Positions 1 through 6,464 of a stretch of 8,647 nt of DNA are shown here, one piece after another (position 1 is the stretch's first letter; each line of letters opens with the position of its first letter). The DNA is taken from NCBI GenBank assembly GCA_020048935.1, contig JAIFLS010000015.1, positions 1 through 8,647 of the forward strand. The letters are read 5' to 3'. The notes under the pieces are model-generated. The model was not told the DNA's origin. It saw only the letters and a program-made list of their open reading frames with translations, and did not search any database. Made by a program: the position numbers and the translations under genes. Source of the stretch: a bacterium (GTDB taxonomy: Bacteria; Verrucomicrobiota; Kiritimatiellia; UBA8416).

Positions 1-136
1 CATAGCGCGAATCGCAGTAGGTACAGCGCAGGTTGCATCCCGCCAGCCGGATAAAGAAGCACCCCATGCCGGCATAGCTCGATTCCCCCTGCAGCGAGGT
101 GAACACCTCGCAAATCTCAAGCGTCGGATCGTTCAT
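1..136 (-). CDS. queE: 7-carboxy-7-deazaguanine synthase QueE, N-terminal part
   Basis: QueE is a radical SAM enzyme that converts 6-carboxy-tetrahydropterin to 7-carboxy-7-deazaguanine in the queuosine/preQ0 pathway. Only the first 45 codons lie in the window; the gene runs off the left edge. The protein begins MNDPTLEICEVFTSLQGESS. The segment around residues 10-20 matches the family's 'E-F-x-S-x-Q-G-E' substrate-binding start. It is followed by FIRLAGCNLRCTYCDSRY, which carries the CxxxCxxC cluster motif in the short family form 'AGCNLxCxxCD'. The ATG at 136 is the natural start because the family begins only a few residues before this block. The Shine-Dalgarno match upstream is poor (AGGG about 10 nt away). 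The gene follows a candidate terminator, so it is probably transcribed separately from the metal-transport genes. Identification is firm. Confidence 0.93.
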   Translation of the reverse strand, partial: MNDPTLEICEVFTSLQGESSYAGMGCFFIRLAGCNLRCTYCDSRY

Positions 137-212
137 GCGCGACACCCTACCGCGCTTCCCTTAGGTTGGCGAGCCGAATCCAAGAAAACAGGTCACTATA
201 TTGCCGGGCCCC

Positions 213-242
213 TTAAAAACGTTAGCCCGTCATTTAGCGGGC
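213..242 (-). terminator. Candidate rho-independent terminator after the znuB1/Uma2 remnant
   Basis: Read on the minus strand, GCCCGC (242-237) pairs with GCGGGC-like ACGGGC (230-225) across a 6-nt loop, with one G-U pair. After five bases comes a run of five T (219-215). The stem is short and the T-run is offset, so this is a moderate candidate. Its position between the Uma2 stop at 249 and queE suits an end for the leftward znu transcript. Confidence 0.5.
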
Positions 243-248
243 AGGGCC

Positions 249-574
249 TTACTTGACCACGCGGATCTCGTGCGCATGCTGCCGGAGGGCGAATTCAAAT
301 ACAGCGCCCAGCTCGATCTGAAGATCGGGAAAGCCGGGGCTGGTCAGCACATCCACTTCGGTGAAAACCTTCCAGAAGACGTAGCGTTCGCCCTGCAGCC
401 AGAAGATTTCCACCATGCAGGGGAACGGGGTCACGATCCAGTATTCCTTGATCCCGAAGCGCGCATACAGCTCAGCCGTGCGCTGCCCGGCGACACTATC
501 TCCACCACCAATGCCGGCGGCCCTTCAATGTGACGGCGTATCTGGGACGGATCGCAAACAAGATCCGCTTCGCG
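249..574 (-). pseudogene. Uma2-family (DUF820) restriction-endonuclease-fold protein, decayed remnant
   Basis: Uma2 proteins have a PD-(D/E)xK nuclease fold and are abundant in cyanobacteria and some proteobacteria; their role is largely unknown. Two pieces in different frames add up to the C-terminal half. The first (574 to about 486) reads ADLVCDPSQIRRHIEGPP followed by ALVVEIVSPG, matching the family's 'PDlvvcDpsk...G.PDLvvEilSP' core. The second (about 473 to 249) reads ELYARFGIKEYWIVTP and continues to a TAA stop at 249, matching 'YarfGv.EYWiVdp'. Between them the usual 'RRDxxxK' stretch, including the conserved lysine, is missing and the frame shifts by one. Upstream, a TGA at 577-575 closes the frame and the N-terminal ~70 residues are absent. 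An ATG at 594 reads only three codons. Truncation, lost residues and shift together mark a pseudogene. Family identification rests on motif recall, not a search. Confidence 0.75.
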
Positions 575-624
575 TCAGATTCTCAGGCACCCATGACTTT
601 GGTTCGTGGGGTTATCGCGCTGTT

Positions 625-1488
625 TCATTTTGTCATCCGCCGGGATATCGCCACGACCTGGCTGGCCAGGAACCAGGCAAAGCCGCACAGGACAACGGTC
701 GGGCCGGTGGCCGTGCGGGCCCAGTCCTGGGCCGAGATCAGGAGGCCGGCCACGGCGGATGTGGTGCTGATCAGGATCGCCCACCAGAACATGGCCCCGG
801 CCGAGCGGGCCAGGTTCCGGGCCGCCGCCGCCGGAACAATCAGCAGCGCGGTGACCAGCAGCACGCCCACGGCCCAGATGGACAGCATAACCACCAGCGC
901 CACCAGTCCGGCAAAGGCGAACTGATAGACTGCCACACGGACGCCGTGCGCCTGCGCCACGACGGGATTCATCCCGACATAGAGCAGCCGGTTGTATCCC
1001 CATGCCTGAAAGCCCATGACCGCCACAAATAGAGCCGCCAGCGAGAAGATGCCGGCATCGCCGATGGTCAGGATGTCACCATAGAGAAATCGCTGGAGAT
1101 CGCGGGCGACGCTCGCGTCGCGGCTGACGATGGCCAGTCCGAACGCCATGACACCCGCGAACACTACGCCGATCACGGTATCCGTCGAAAGCGCACTGCG
1201 CCGCTGCATGGCCGTGATGCCGAGACCCACAAACAGGCCGAAGAGCGGCATCGTCCATTGCGGACTGACTGCAAAGATCAGCCCGAGAGCCACACCCGCA
1301 AAGGCCGAGTGACTGATCGCATCGGCAAAAAACGCCATGCGGAAATTGATCAGCTGTACTCCCATAGCAGCGGTCATGGGTGCAATCAGGAGGAGTCCCA
1401 GGAGCGCCTGCTGCATGAAATGCGCCTGCATGCATTCGCACGGCAGAAGCCGACCAAGCCATGTGTAAAGCGATGCCAGTTCAATCAT
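625..1488 (-). CDS. znuB: Zinc/manganese ABC transporter permease, ABC-3 (ZnuB) family, system 1
   Basis: This is the inner-membrane permease of a zinc-type ABC importer and would work with the binding protein and ATPase encoded just upstream. The 287-aa protein is a normal family length. It is strongly hydrophobic, with roughly seven to nine helices starting near residue 28. Family signatures include FFADAISHSAFAGVALGL (about 53-70), the cytoplasmic LYGDIL loop (135-140) that contacts the ATPase, and VGVLLVTALLIVPAAAARNLAR (about 207-228). The frame stays open to an in-frame GTG or ATG further upstream, but the start at 1488 is chosen because a perfect AGGAGG sits six bases before it. That start overlaps the end of the ATPase gene by 8 nt (ATGATTGA), which suggests translational coupling. 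No frame damage is visible, unlike its partner ATPase. Zinc rather than manganese is inferred from the neighbouring ZnuA. Confidence 0.9.
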   Translation of the reverse strand: MIELASLYTWLGRLLPCECMQAHFMQQALLGLLLIAPMTAAMGVQLINFRMAFFADAISHSAFAGVALGLIFAVSPQWTMPLFGLFVGLGITAMQRRSALSTDTVIGVVFAGVMAFGLAIVSRDASVARDLQRFLYGDILTIGDAGIFSLAALFVAVMGFQAWGYNRLLYVGMNPVVAQAHGVRVAVYQFAFAGLVALVVMLSIWAVGVLLVTALLIVPAAAARNLARSAGAMFWWAILISTTSAVAGLLISAQDWARTATGPTVVLCGFAWFLASQVVAISRRMTK

Positions 1489-2254
1489 GGCCGTCCTCCT
1501 TGCATATGGCGCAGGAACAGGCCGCTTTCCCCGTCGGTAGCGCCCGCGCATCCGCGAGGCCCATGTGCATGCCGAAAACGGCGGCGAGGTGCTCCTGGGT
1601 CAGGACCTCGTGCGGCGGCCCTTCGGCGATCACGCAGCGGTTGAGCAGAATGACGTGCGTGGCGTGGTGGGTCACGGTCGCCAGATCATGGCTGACCATC
1701 AGTTGCGTGAAGCCCCGGTTCGCGGCGCAGGCGTTCAAGCAGTTCGCAGAAGAGTTGACCTCCCCGCACATCCACGCCAGAGGCGGGCTCGTCGAGCACG
1801 AGCAGGTCGGGGTCCTGCGCCAGAGCCAGGGCCAGTAGCACCCGTTGGAGTTCCCCGCCCGAGAGCACACCCAGCATACGGTTGCCCAGAGTCTCCCCCC
1901 GCACGTCCGCCAACAGCCCCTGCGCCCGCTCCAGATGCGCCCGCTTCGTACCCAGCCACAGCGGTCGCCGCTGCAATCCCATGACGAGAAAATCACGGAC
2001 CGTCATGGGCAGTCCACGATCGAACTGAAGTCGCTGCGGCACATACCCGAGACGCGGGCACTTTCTCAGCCCGTCATGACCAAACCGAATGTTTCCCGCG
2101 AATGGAACCCATTGGGACCGACTACGGCGGTACATCCGCCACGCGGGGCCGCCGCCGTGACCCCCTCGAGGATCAAGACGCTGTTGATACGGACCGAGAC
2201 GTCCTCGAAGGCCACCGCCACTGGGGCGTCTGTTGCTGGCTTAGCGTTATTCAT
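1481..2254 (-). pseudogene. znuC: Zinc ABC transporter ATPase (ZnuC-like), system 1, broken by two frame disruptions
   Basis: This should be the ATP-hydrolysing subunit for ZnuA/ZnuB of system 1. Three pieces make up the family. Piece one starts at 2254 (MNNAKPATDAPVAVAFEDVS...) and reaches TAVVGPNG at 2119-2108. Piece two, in another frame, resumes at about 2108 with VPFAGNIRFG. It carries the Q-loop GYVPQRL, the signature LSGGE and the Walker B block LLVLDEP. Piece three (about 1712 to 1481) holds the H-loop LMVSHDLATVTHHA and the C-terminal tail. The first break lacks about a dozen residues, including the GK[ST] of Walker A; the size must be 3n+1 bases. The second is explained by one extra G in a G4 run (1713-1716), since CCGGGC would restore LRREPGFTQLMVSHDL. 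The two breaks cancel, so 2254-1481 is 258 codons long. The start overlaps the znuA stop by 8 nt (ATGAATAA). As written, no ATP-binding protein could be made. Confidence 0.85.
1495..1500 (-). promoter_or_regulatory. Strong ribosome binding site for znuB (system 1)
   Basis: AGGAGG on the minus strand lies six bases before the ATG at 1488 and inside the last codons of the ATPase gene. It decides the znuB start over the longer open frame that extends to 1551. Confidence 0.85.
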
Positions 2255-3179
2255 CAGCACCTAACGTAACTTGGATCGTCTCGGCATTCTTTCGCATGAC
2301 CTGCTCGTAATAGTCGAGCAGTGCGTTGTCCGGCCCCGAAGCCACCGGATCGAGCACGGCGGAGGGAATGCCGGATTCCCTGGCCAGGGTCTGACCAACC
2401 TTGGGCGAATACTGCGGCTCGGTGAAGATGGCTCCGGCCTTCTTCTCCCGAATCGTTTCCACCAGCTTCAGCATCTCGGCGGCAGACGGTTCCTGGCCGT
2501 GCGGCTGGGTGACAGCCACGATCTCCAGTCCGATATCGCGCGCCAGATAGTCGAATATTCCATGCGGCTGGACGATCCGGTTGTTCCTGAGCGTCTTGAC
2601 CACAGCCGCCATCTCGTCGGCCAGCGCGTTCATGGCGGCGGCATAGGCCGTCGCGTTCTTGAAGTAAATGCCAGCCCCCTCGGGGTCAGCCTTCGAGAGC
2701 CCCGTCGCGATATTCCCTGCCAGCAATGCCGCCATGCGCGGGCTGGCGAATAGGTGCGGGTTGGCACCCTGATTATGGTGCTCATGGCCGCATGCCTGCC
2801 CGTGATCGCACCCATCGTCCGGTTCCTGCGCGAATTGCAGGAGATCCTTGATCCCTTGCGAGCTATCCACGACGCGCAGTTGTGGATTCGCCTTTTCTAC
2901 CGGACCCCCGAGAAACTCCTCCAGCCCGAGACCGTTGACCACCAGCACTTCCGCGCGCGCCAGTTTGCGCATGTCCTGTGGTGTCAGCGAGTAGTGATGC
3001 GGACAGCCCAGCGAGGCTGGCATCATCAGCGCAACGCTCACCCCCTCGCGCCCCTGCACCACATTACGGGTAATCTGATAGATCGGAAAGGTTGTGCAGA
3101 GCACATCCGCTGCCGCCTGAGCAATCCCGCCAACGACCATTGCCCACACCACCATAACAACCAAGCGAGCCCGCTTCAT
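2247..3179 (-). CDS. znuA: Zinc ABC transporter substrate-binding protein (ZnuA, cluster A-I), system 1
   Basis: This periplasmic protein captures Zn2+ and delivers it to the permease. It has 310 residues, a normal length. A signal peptide (residues 1 to about 22, with AQA before AADVLCTTFPIYQI) fits export. Expected metal ligands are present: CPHHYSLTP (about 59-67), NPHLFASP (about 140-147), QPHGIFDYLARDIG (about 204-217), and the acidic pair in TEPQYSP (E254) and LDP (D277). Between the first two lies a short Cys/His-rich loop, CDHGQACGHEHHNQG (about 124-138), typical of zinc rather than manganese binding proteins. The ATG at 3179 is preferred over the one at 3203 because AGGTGG lies seven to eight bases upstream and it begins the signal peptide directly. 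It is first in its operon and overlaps the ATPase start by 8 nt. No frame damage is visible. Confidence 0.93.
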   Translation of the reverse strand: MKRARLVVMVVWAMVVGGIAQAAADVLCTTFPIYQITRNVVQGREGVSVALMMPASLGCPHHYSLTPQDMRKLARAEVLVVNGLGLEEFLGGPVEKANPQLRVVDSSQGIKDLLQFAQEPDDGCDHGQACGHEHHNQGANPHLFASPRMAALLAGNIATGLSKADPEGAGIYFKNATAYAAAMNALADEMAAVVKTLRNNRIVQPHGIFDYLARDIGLEIVAVTQPHGQEPSAAEMLKLVETIREKKAGAIFTEPQYSPKVGQTLARESGIPSAVLDPVASGPDNALLDYYEQVMRKNAETIQVTLGADE

Positions 3180-3224
3180 ATCAACCACCTGCTGCTGTCG
3201 CATTTATTCTGTTCGAGGGCAATC

Positions 3225-3257
3225 AGCATCCGTTATTGATAATTCGCTGTCAATAAC
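3225..3257 (-). promoter_or_regulatory. Candidate znuA promoter with overlapping inverted-repeat operator (Zur-like)
   Basis: GTTATTGA (3232-3239) and TCAATAAC (3250-3257) form a perfect 8-bp inverted repeat separated by 10 bp. On the minus strand the repeat contains a consensus TTGACA (3253-3248). Seventeen bases later comes GATGCT (3230-3225), a weak -10 box with three of six matches. The znuA ATG is about 45 bp further on. A dyad over the -35 box is well placed for repression. The half-site (ATGTTATTG on the minus strand) loosely resembles the GTTAT/ATAAC arms of gammaproteobacterial Zur boxes, but the spacing is wider, so assignment to Zur is inference. Confidence 0.55.
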
Positions 3258-3279
3258 ATTAATGCGTCCATGCGATGCT

Positions 3280-3295
3280 ACGTTCCGCAGAACGT
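3280..3295 (-). repeat. Small hairpin at the selO stop codon
   Basis: ACGTTC and GAACGT form a perfect 6-bp stem with a 4-nt loop, spanning the codons for the terminal TFCGT of SelO. No T-run follows on the minus strand, so it does not qualify as a rho-independent terminator. It may stabilise the 3' end of the message or be a by-product of the conserved codons. Confidence 0.4.
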
Positions 3296-3443
3296 GAAAT
3301 AGGGAGACCCACCGGCGGGTGCTGGCGCTTGATAGTCCGGGCGTTCTCGCTGATGATTATAGGGGTCTTGCAAAGCATCCAGCAAGCCCTGCAGCGGTTT
3401 GTAGTCCTGCGCATCGCTTGCCGCGTTGAGCGCATCTTCGACA

Positions 3444-3465
3444 CGGTGATTCCGCGGAATCACCG
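3444..3465. repeat. Perfect 22-bp palindrome inside selO
   Basis: The arm CGGTGATTCCG is followed immediately by its exact reverse complement, with the centre at CCGCGG. It encodes the conserved V-I-P-R-N-H-R stretch of SelO, so part of the symmetry comes from protein constraint plus codon choice. It ends exactly at 3444 and 3465; the next bases do not pair. Confidence 0.95.
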
Positions 3466-4800
3466 ATGGCGTGGCCCGTTGCATCATGGACAACGATTCC
3501 GCGTCCGACTGCGGTTGCCTTTTGCGACGCGCCTCCCAGGAATGCCACCATACCAACAACGCTGGATCCTGTCCAAAATACGCGCCGGGCGTCTGGCGTG
3601 CATCCATCAGTGCCCGAAAGGTGTTGATGTAGTCCGCGCGGTTCGTCTTCATCCATGCCTGCAGTCCATCCACAAGCGCAGCGTCGCCCTCTTCCTTGTT
3701 GCCTAAACCCAATTTCCGACGCCATGATTGGCTCTTCAGATTTTCGAATAGCGGCTCAAAGCGCTCCAGGACATTCGTGGCCTTTTCAATTGCCTTGGGA
3801 CGCTCCGGATGGATGAGCGGGAGAAGCGTCTCGGCAAAGCGCGATAGATTCCACAGGGCAATGGCCGGTTGGTTGCCAAAGGCATAACGGCCGTAGGTAT
3901 CTATCGAGCTGAATACTGTTGCCGGATCATACGAATCCATGAATGCACAAGGACCATAGTCAATGGTTTCACCCGATAGCGCCATGTTGTCGGTATTCAT
4001 CACGCCATGAATAAACCCGACATTCATCCATGCCGAAATCAATGCGACCTGGCGAGCCATGACCGCTTCCAGAAAATCCAGATAAGGGGTTGCGGAATCC
4101 TGCAGTTCGGGGAAATGGCGCTTTATGGTGTAGTCGGCAAGTGATTGCAATATATTGAAAGGTACCTACCCGGATATGGCTGGCGGCGATGCGCGTCAAC
4201 ACCGCTCCAGGGAGCTGTGTTTCGCGATAAACCTCTTCGCCGGTCGTGACGACGGCCAAACTGCGCGTGGTCGGAATGTTGAGAGCGTGCATCGCTTCGC
4301 TGATGATGTATTCACGCAACATCGGCCCGAGCGCCGCCTTTCCATCACCCCTGCGCGAATAGGGGGTTCGCCCAGAGCCCTTGAGTTGAACATCCCAGCG
4401 GCGCTTTGCAGAATCCAGATGCTCGCCGAGAATAATAGCGCGGCCATCACCCAGCATCGTGAATGAGCCGAACTGGTGACCGGCATACGCTTGCGCAAAA
4501 GGATCCGCACCTTTCGGAATCTGGCACCCGGCAAGCTCGGAGACCCCTTGCGGTGACGATAATAGCGCGGTATCCAGGCCTAATTCATCAGCCAATTTGG
4601 TATTCAGTATTGCGGGCCCCGGCTGCGGGACCTTTTCGGGCAGAACACGCGAAAATAGCGATGACGGCAATTGCGTGTACGTCTGATGGAAATTCCAATT
4701 CATTTCGTTTGCCCTTCCGCGTCCAGGCTGACCCCGATCAGCATGACGACGGGCTCGATTATGGCTCCAACACACTGCTTCTTATTGAAAATCTTTTATC

Positions 4801-4829
4801 ATTAAACCGCGCGGGGCGATCGATGTCAA
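4801..4829 (-). promoter_or_regulatory. Sigma70-type promoter for selO
   Basis: On the minus strand a perfect TTGACA (4829-4824) is followed, after exactly 17 bp, by TTTAAT (4806-4801), five of six matches to TATAAT. Transcription would start near 4794 and give a leader of about 90 nt before the selO ATG at 4703. It lies downstream of the system 2 permease stop, so selO is probably its own unit, with read-through possible. No clear operator or riboswitch was seen in the leader. Confidence 0.65.
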
Positions 4830-4841
4830 CTGATTACCGCG

Positions 4842-4952
4842 ATATTTGAGGAGGCGAGCACCATTATTGAGAAGTATTACCCCCGCAAAGTCATTCCGGC
4901 GAAGACTCAGTTCCTGCTGGAAGAGCTGCTCGATAGCGGCAAGGACGGTTGA
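4842..4952 (+). pseudogene. Coding remnant resembling the C-terminus of a LysR-type regulator
   Basis: The plus-strand frame ending at the TGA 4950-4952 reads IFEEASTIIEKYYPRK and then VIPAKTQFLLEELLDSGKDG. The stretch 'YYPRK-x-IPAKTQFLLEELL' resembles the end of LysR-type regulators ('yPsrr.lpaKtraFidfL'). There is no start codon or upstream domain; the frame closes at a TAA at 4803. A GAGGAGG (4848-4854) before ATT ATT could look like an SD, but no normal start follows. It overlaps the tail of the system 2 permease antisense. The family guess is from pattern memory and is tentative. It is best read as debris left by a rearrangement. Confidence 0.35.
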
Positions 4953-5754
4953 ATGACCGGATCCTGAACATCCAGACCATCGCGATGCTGGCGGCCAGCA
5001 GGGCGACAATCAGTTGATTGGCGGGCAGGTCGAGGGCGAGGGCGCCGTAGATTCCGGCGAGTGTGCAGACGACCGATATGCCGATGGACAAGGGCACGAC
5101 CACCCGCAGGCGACGGCTTGCCAGCAGGGCGGCCGAGGGGGCGATTATCAGATAGGCGAAGACCAGCATGGCGCCCGCCACCCGCGCCGAGGCCGCCACG
5201 ACCAGCGACAACGATGCAAAGTACACCAGTTCCCAGAACGCAACCGATATGCCCAGGATCCTGGCGGACTCGCGATCCAGGAAGGTGTAAAGAATAGGGC
5301 GACGGAACAACAGGAGCAGGATCACAACCGGCGCGAAAACGGTGAGGCCAATGGTCAGATCCGACAGGCGCGTAAGAATCAAGTCGCCATAGAGAAGCGC
5401 CTTGATTTCCTCAAGGCCCAGTCCGGCCTTGGAGACCAGCAGGATACTGAGGGCTCCTGCTGTCGAGAAGAGGACTCCCAGTATGGCCTCGCGCGGAAGC
5501 CTGCCATTCTCGTAGGGCCGCGAGAGCCCCAACCCGAAGGCCAGCGTCAGGACTGAAGAGGTCGCAAAGGTCGGAATCCCGAAAATCATCCCGCAGGCAA
5601 TTCCCAGTGCGGCGGCCTCGGAGAGGGCGATGCCGATGAACACCATGCGCTTGAGGATGACATAGACACCCAGCGCGGAACAGATGGCGGAAATCATGAC
5701 CCCGGCAATCAGCGACCAGGGGAAGAGCGTAAACAGGATATTGAGGTTTTCCAT
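4891..5754 (-). CDS. Zinc/manganese ABC transporter permease, ABC-3 family, system 2
   Basis: This inner-membrane permease partners the ATPase encoded four bases upstream. It is 287 residues long with about eight hydrophobic segments. Family landmarks are GVYVILKRMVFIGIALSEAAALG (about 29-51), the ATPase-contact loop LLYGDLI (120-126), VAGAMLVFAYLIIAPSAAALL-like residues (about 192-211) and LDLPANQLIV (241-250). It is only distantly similar to the permease of system 1, so the two systems are not a recent tandem duplication. The start at 5754 (MENLNILFTLFPW) follows the ATPase stop and fits the family better than the ATG at 5778, which lies inside the ATPase gene. Its SD is weak. The last ~22 residues after WMFRIR (RSFNRP...ESSPE) are polar and antisense to the plus-strand remnant, so the original C-terminus may have been replaced. 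The core looks complete. Confidence 0.88.
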   Translation of the reverse strand: MENLNILFTLFPWSLIAGVMISAICSALGVYVILKRMVFIGIALSEAAALGIACGMIFGIPTFATSSVLTLAFGLGLSRPYENGRLPREAILGVLFSTAGALSILLVSKAGLGLEEIKALLYGDLILTRLSDLTIGLTVFAPVVILLLLFRRPILYTFLDRESARILGISVAFWELVYFASLSLVVAASARVAGAMLVFAYLIIAPSAALLASRRLRVVVPLSIGISVVCTLAGIYGALALDLPANQLIVALLAASIAMVWMFRIRSFNRPCRYRAALPAGTESSPE

Positions 5755-5758
5755 GATC

Positions 5759-6448
5759 TCAGAACCGTGCCTTTCCAATCGGCATGATGCTTGCCGTCCC
5801 GTCGTTGACCAGGCAAACCTCGCCTGCCATACCCTTGATCATTTCCAGTCCATGATGCACAAGCAGGACGGTGCGTCCCTCAACGTGGGCGGCATCGTGC
5901 AGCATCTTGAGCAGTTCACCCTGGGAACGATGGTCGAGTTCGGTGGTGGGCTCATCCATGATCAGGACGCTGGCACCCCCGGCCAATGCACGGGCGACCA
6001 TGGTTTTCTGGCGCATACCGCCCGATAACTGATCAAACGTCTTGTGACGCTGTTCCGCCATGCCAAACCGTTCCAGCAGGCGCATGGCCTCATCGACACT
6101 CTGCCGGCGGTTGCTCCGCCCGTGCCAGCCCATTTTTCGGTAGGCCCCCATCAGGACGATATCGAGCACGGAAACCGGGTACAGGAGGTCAATGGCCTTC
6201 TGCTGCGAGACATATCCCGGCGGGCAGGCATCAAAGGGGGTTGAGATGGTGCCGGCAAGCGGCCGCATGAGCCCGAGGATGGCTCGCAGCAGCGTGGTCT
6301 TGCCGGCACCGTTGGGACCCACGAACGGCAGGAATATGCCATGCGGAAGCGACAAGTTCACATCGGCGAGAATCGTGTCGTTCCCGTAGCCGAGCGCAAG
6401 TTGCCTACACTCGATGATCGGCATGTTTCCTGACGTGTTTGCGGGCAT
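5759..6448 (-). CDS. Zinc/manganese ABC transporter ATPase (ZnuC/MntB-like), system 2
   Basis: This cytoplasmic nucleotide-binding subunit energises metal import by the system 2 permease. From the start at 6448 it has 229 residues, with every motif in place. Walker A is GPNGAGKTT (44-52) and the Q-loop is GYVSQQK (78-84). The signature is LSGGMRQK (141-148) and Walker B is VLIMDEP (161-167), followed by the D-loop ELD. The switch histidine is in LLVHHGLEM (about 195-203). The ATG at 6448 is preceded by AAGGAG ten bases upstream. An ATG at 6424 with AGGA nearby is an alternative and would remove eight residues. It begins 16 bp after the binding-protein stop and ends four bases before the permease start, so the three genes form one operon. 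It is the only intact metal-family ATPase in the window. The metal cannot be told from sequence. Confidence 0.93.
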   Translation of the reverse strand: MPANTSGNMPIIECRQLALGYGNDTILADVNLSLPHGIFLPFVGPNGAGKTTLLRAILGLMRPLAGTISTPFDACPPGYVSQQKAIDLLYPVSVLDIVLMGAYRKMGWHGRSNRRQSVDEAMRLLERFGMAEQRHKTFDQLSGGMRQKTMVARALAGGASVLIMDEPTTELDHRSQGELLKMLHDAAHVEGRTVLLVHHGLEMIKGMAGEVCLVNDGTASIMPIGKARF

Positions 6449-6464
6449 TTTCCTCAGGCTCCTT

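Larger units (their letters stand above)
3278..4703 (-). pseudogene. selO: Protein adenylyltransferase SelO (YdiU), frame-interrupted
   Basis: SelO is a pseudokinase-fold enzyme that transfers AMP from ATP to Ser/Thr/Tyr of target proteins and is linked to redox stress. The N-terminal piece (4703 to about 4148) has the expected AYAGHQFGSF, LGDGRAIILGE, the LKGSG lysine (K108), RRGDGKAALGP, SEAMHAL (E136) and SHIRVGTFQY. The C-terminal piece (about 4150 to 3278) continues in another frame with LADYTIKRHFPEL. It also has HGVMNTDNM and DYGPCAF (the catalytic and metal Asp), IPRNHRVEDAL, and the usual TFCGT end. Between GTFQY and LADYTI the family normally has about ten more residues ('AARGD...'), so a small out-of-frame deletion is likely (size 3n+2). 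All catalytic blocks survive. The start at 4703 is chosen by homology; its SD is weak. It sits between two metal-transport operons, has its own promoter and may be unrelated to them. Confidence 0.9.

Noticed and set aside
415..1032. Plus-strand open frame of 205 codons
   Set aside because: It is antisense to znuB 1 and the Uma2 remnant, is rich in Arg/Gly/His/Gln with no recognisable domain, and is typical of a shadow frame in GC-rich DNA.
1481..2254. Programmed ribosomal frameshifting in ATPase 1
   Set aside because: Frameshifting cannot restore the missing Walker A residues, and no slippery heptamer with a downstream structure was evident at either break.
2271..3239. Two long plus-strand frames opposite znuA
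   Set aside because: ZnuA on the minus strand carries a signal peptide, all metal ligands and a good SD; the plus-strand frames show no domain.
3280..3295. Rho-independent terminator after selO
   Set aside because: The 6-bp hairpin is inside the last codons and is not followed by a T-run on the minus strand.
4700..4744. Fourteen-codon open frame (MLIGVSLDAEGQTK) overlapping the selO start by 4 nt, as a possible leader peptide
   Set aside because: It has no Shine-Dalgarno site and no attenuator-like codon run; the ATGA overlap alone is not enough.
5014..5556. Plus-strand open frame rich in Gln, Arg and Gly
   Set aside because: It is antisense to the hydrophobic permease 2, and the composition is what the complement of transmembrane codons gives.
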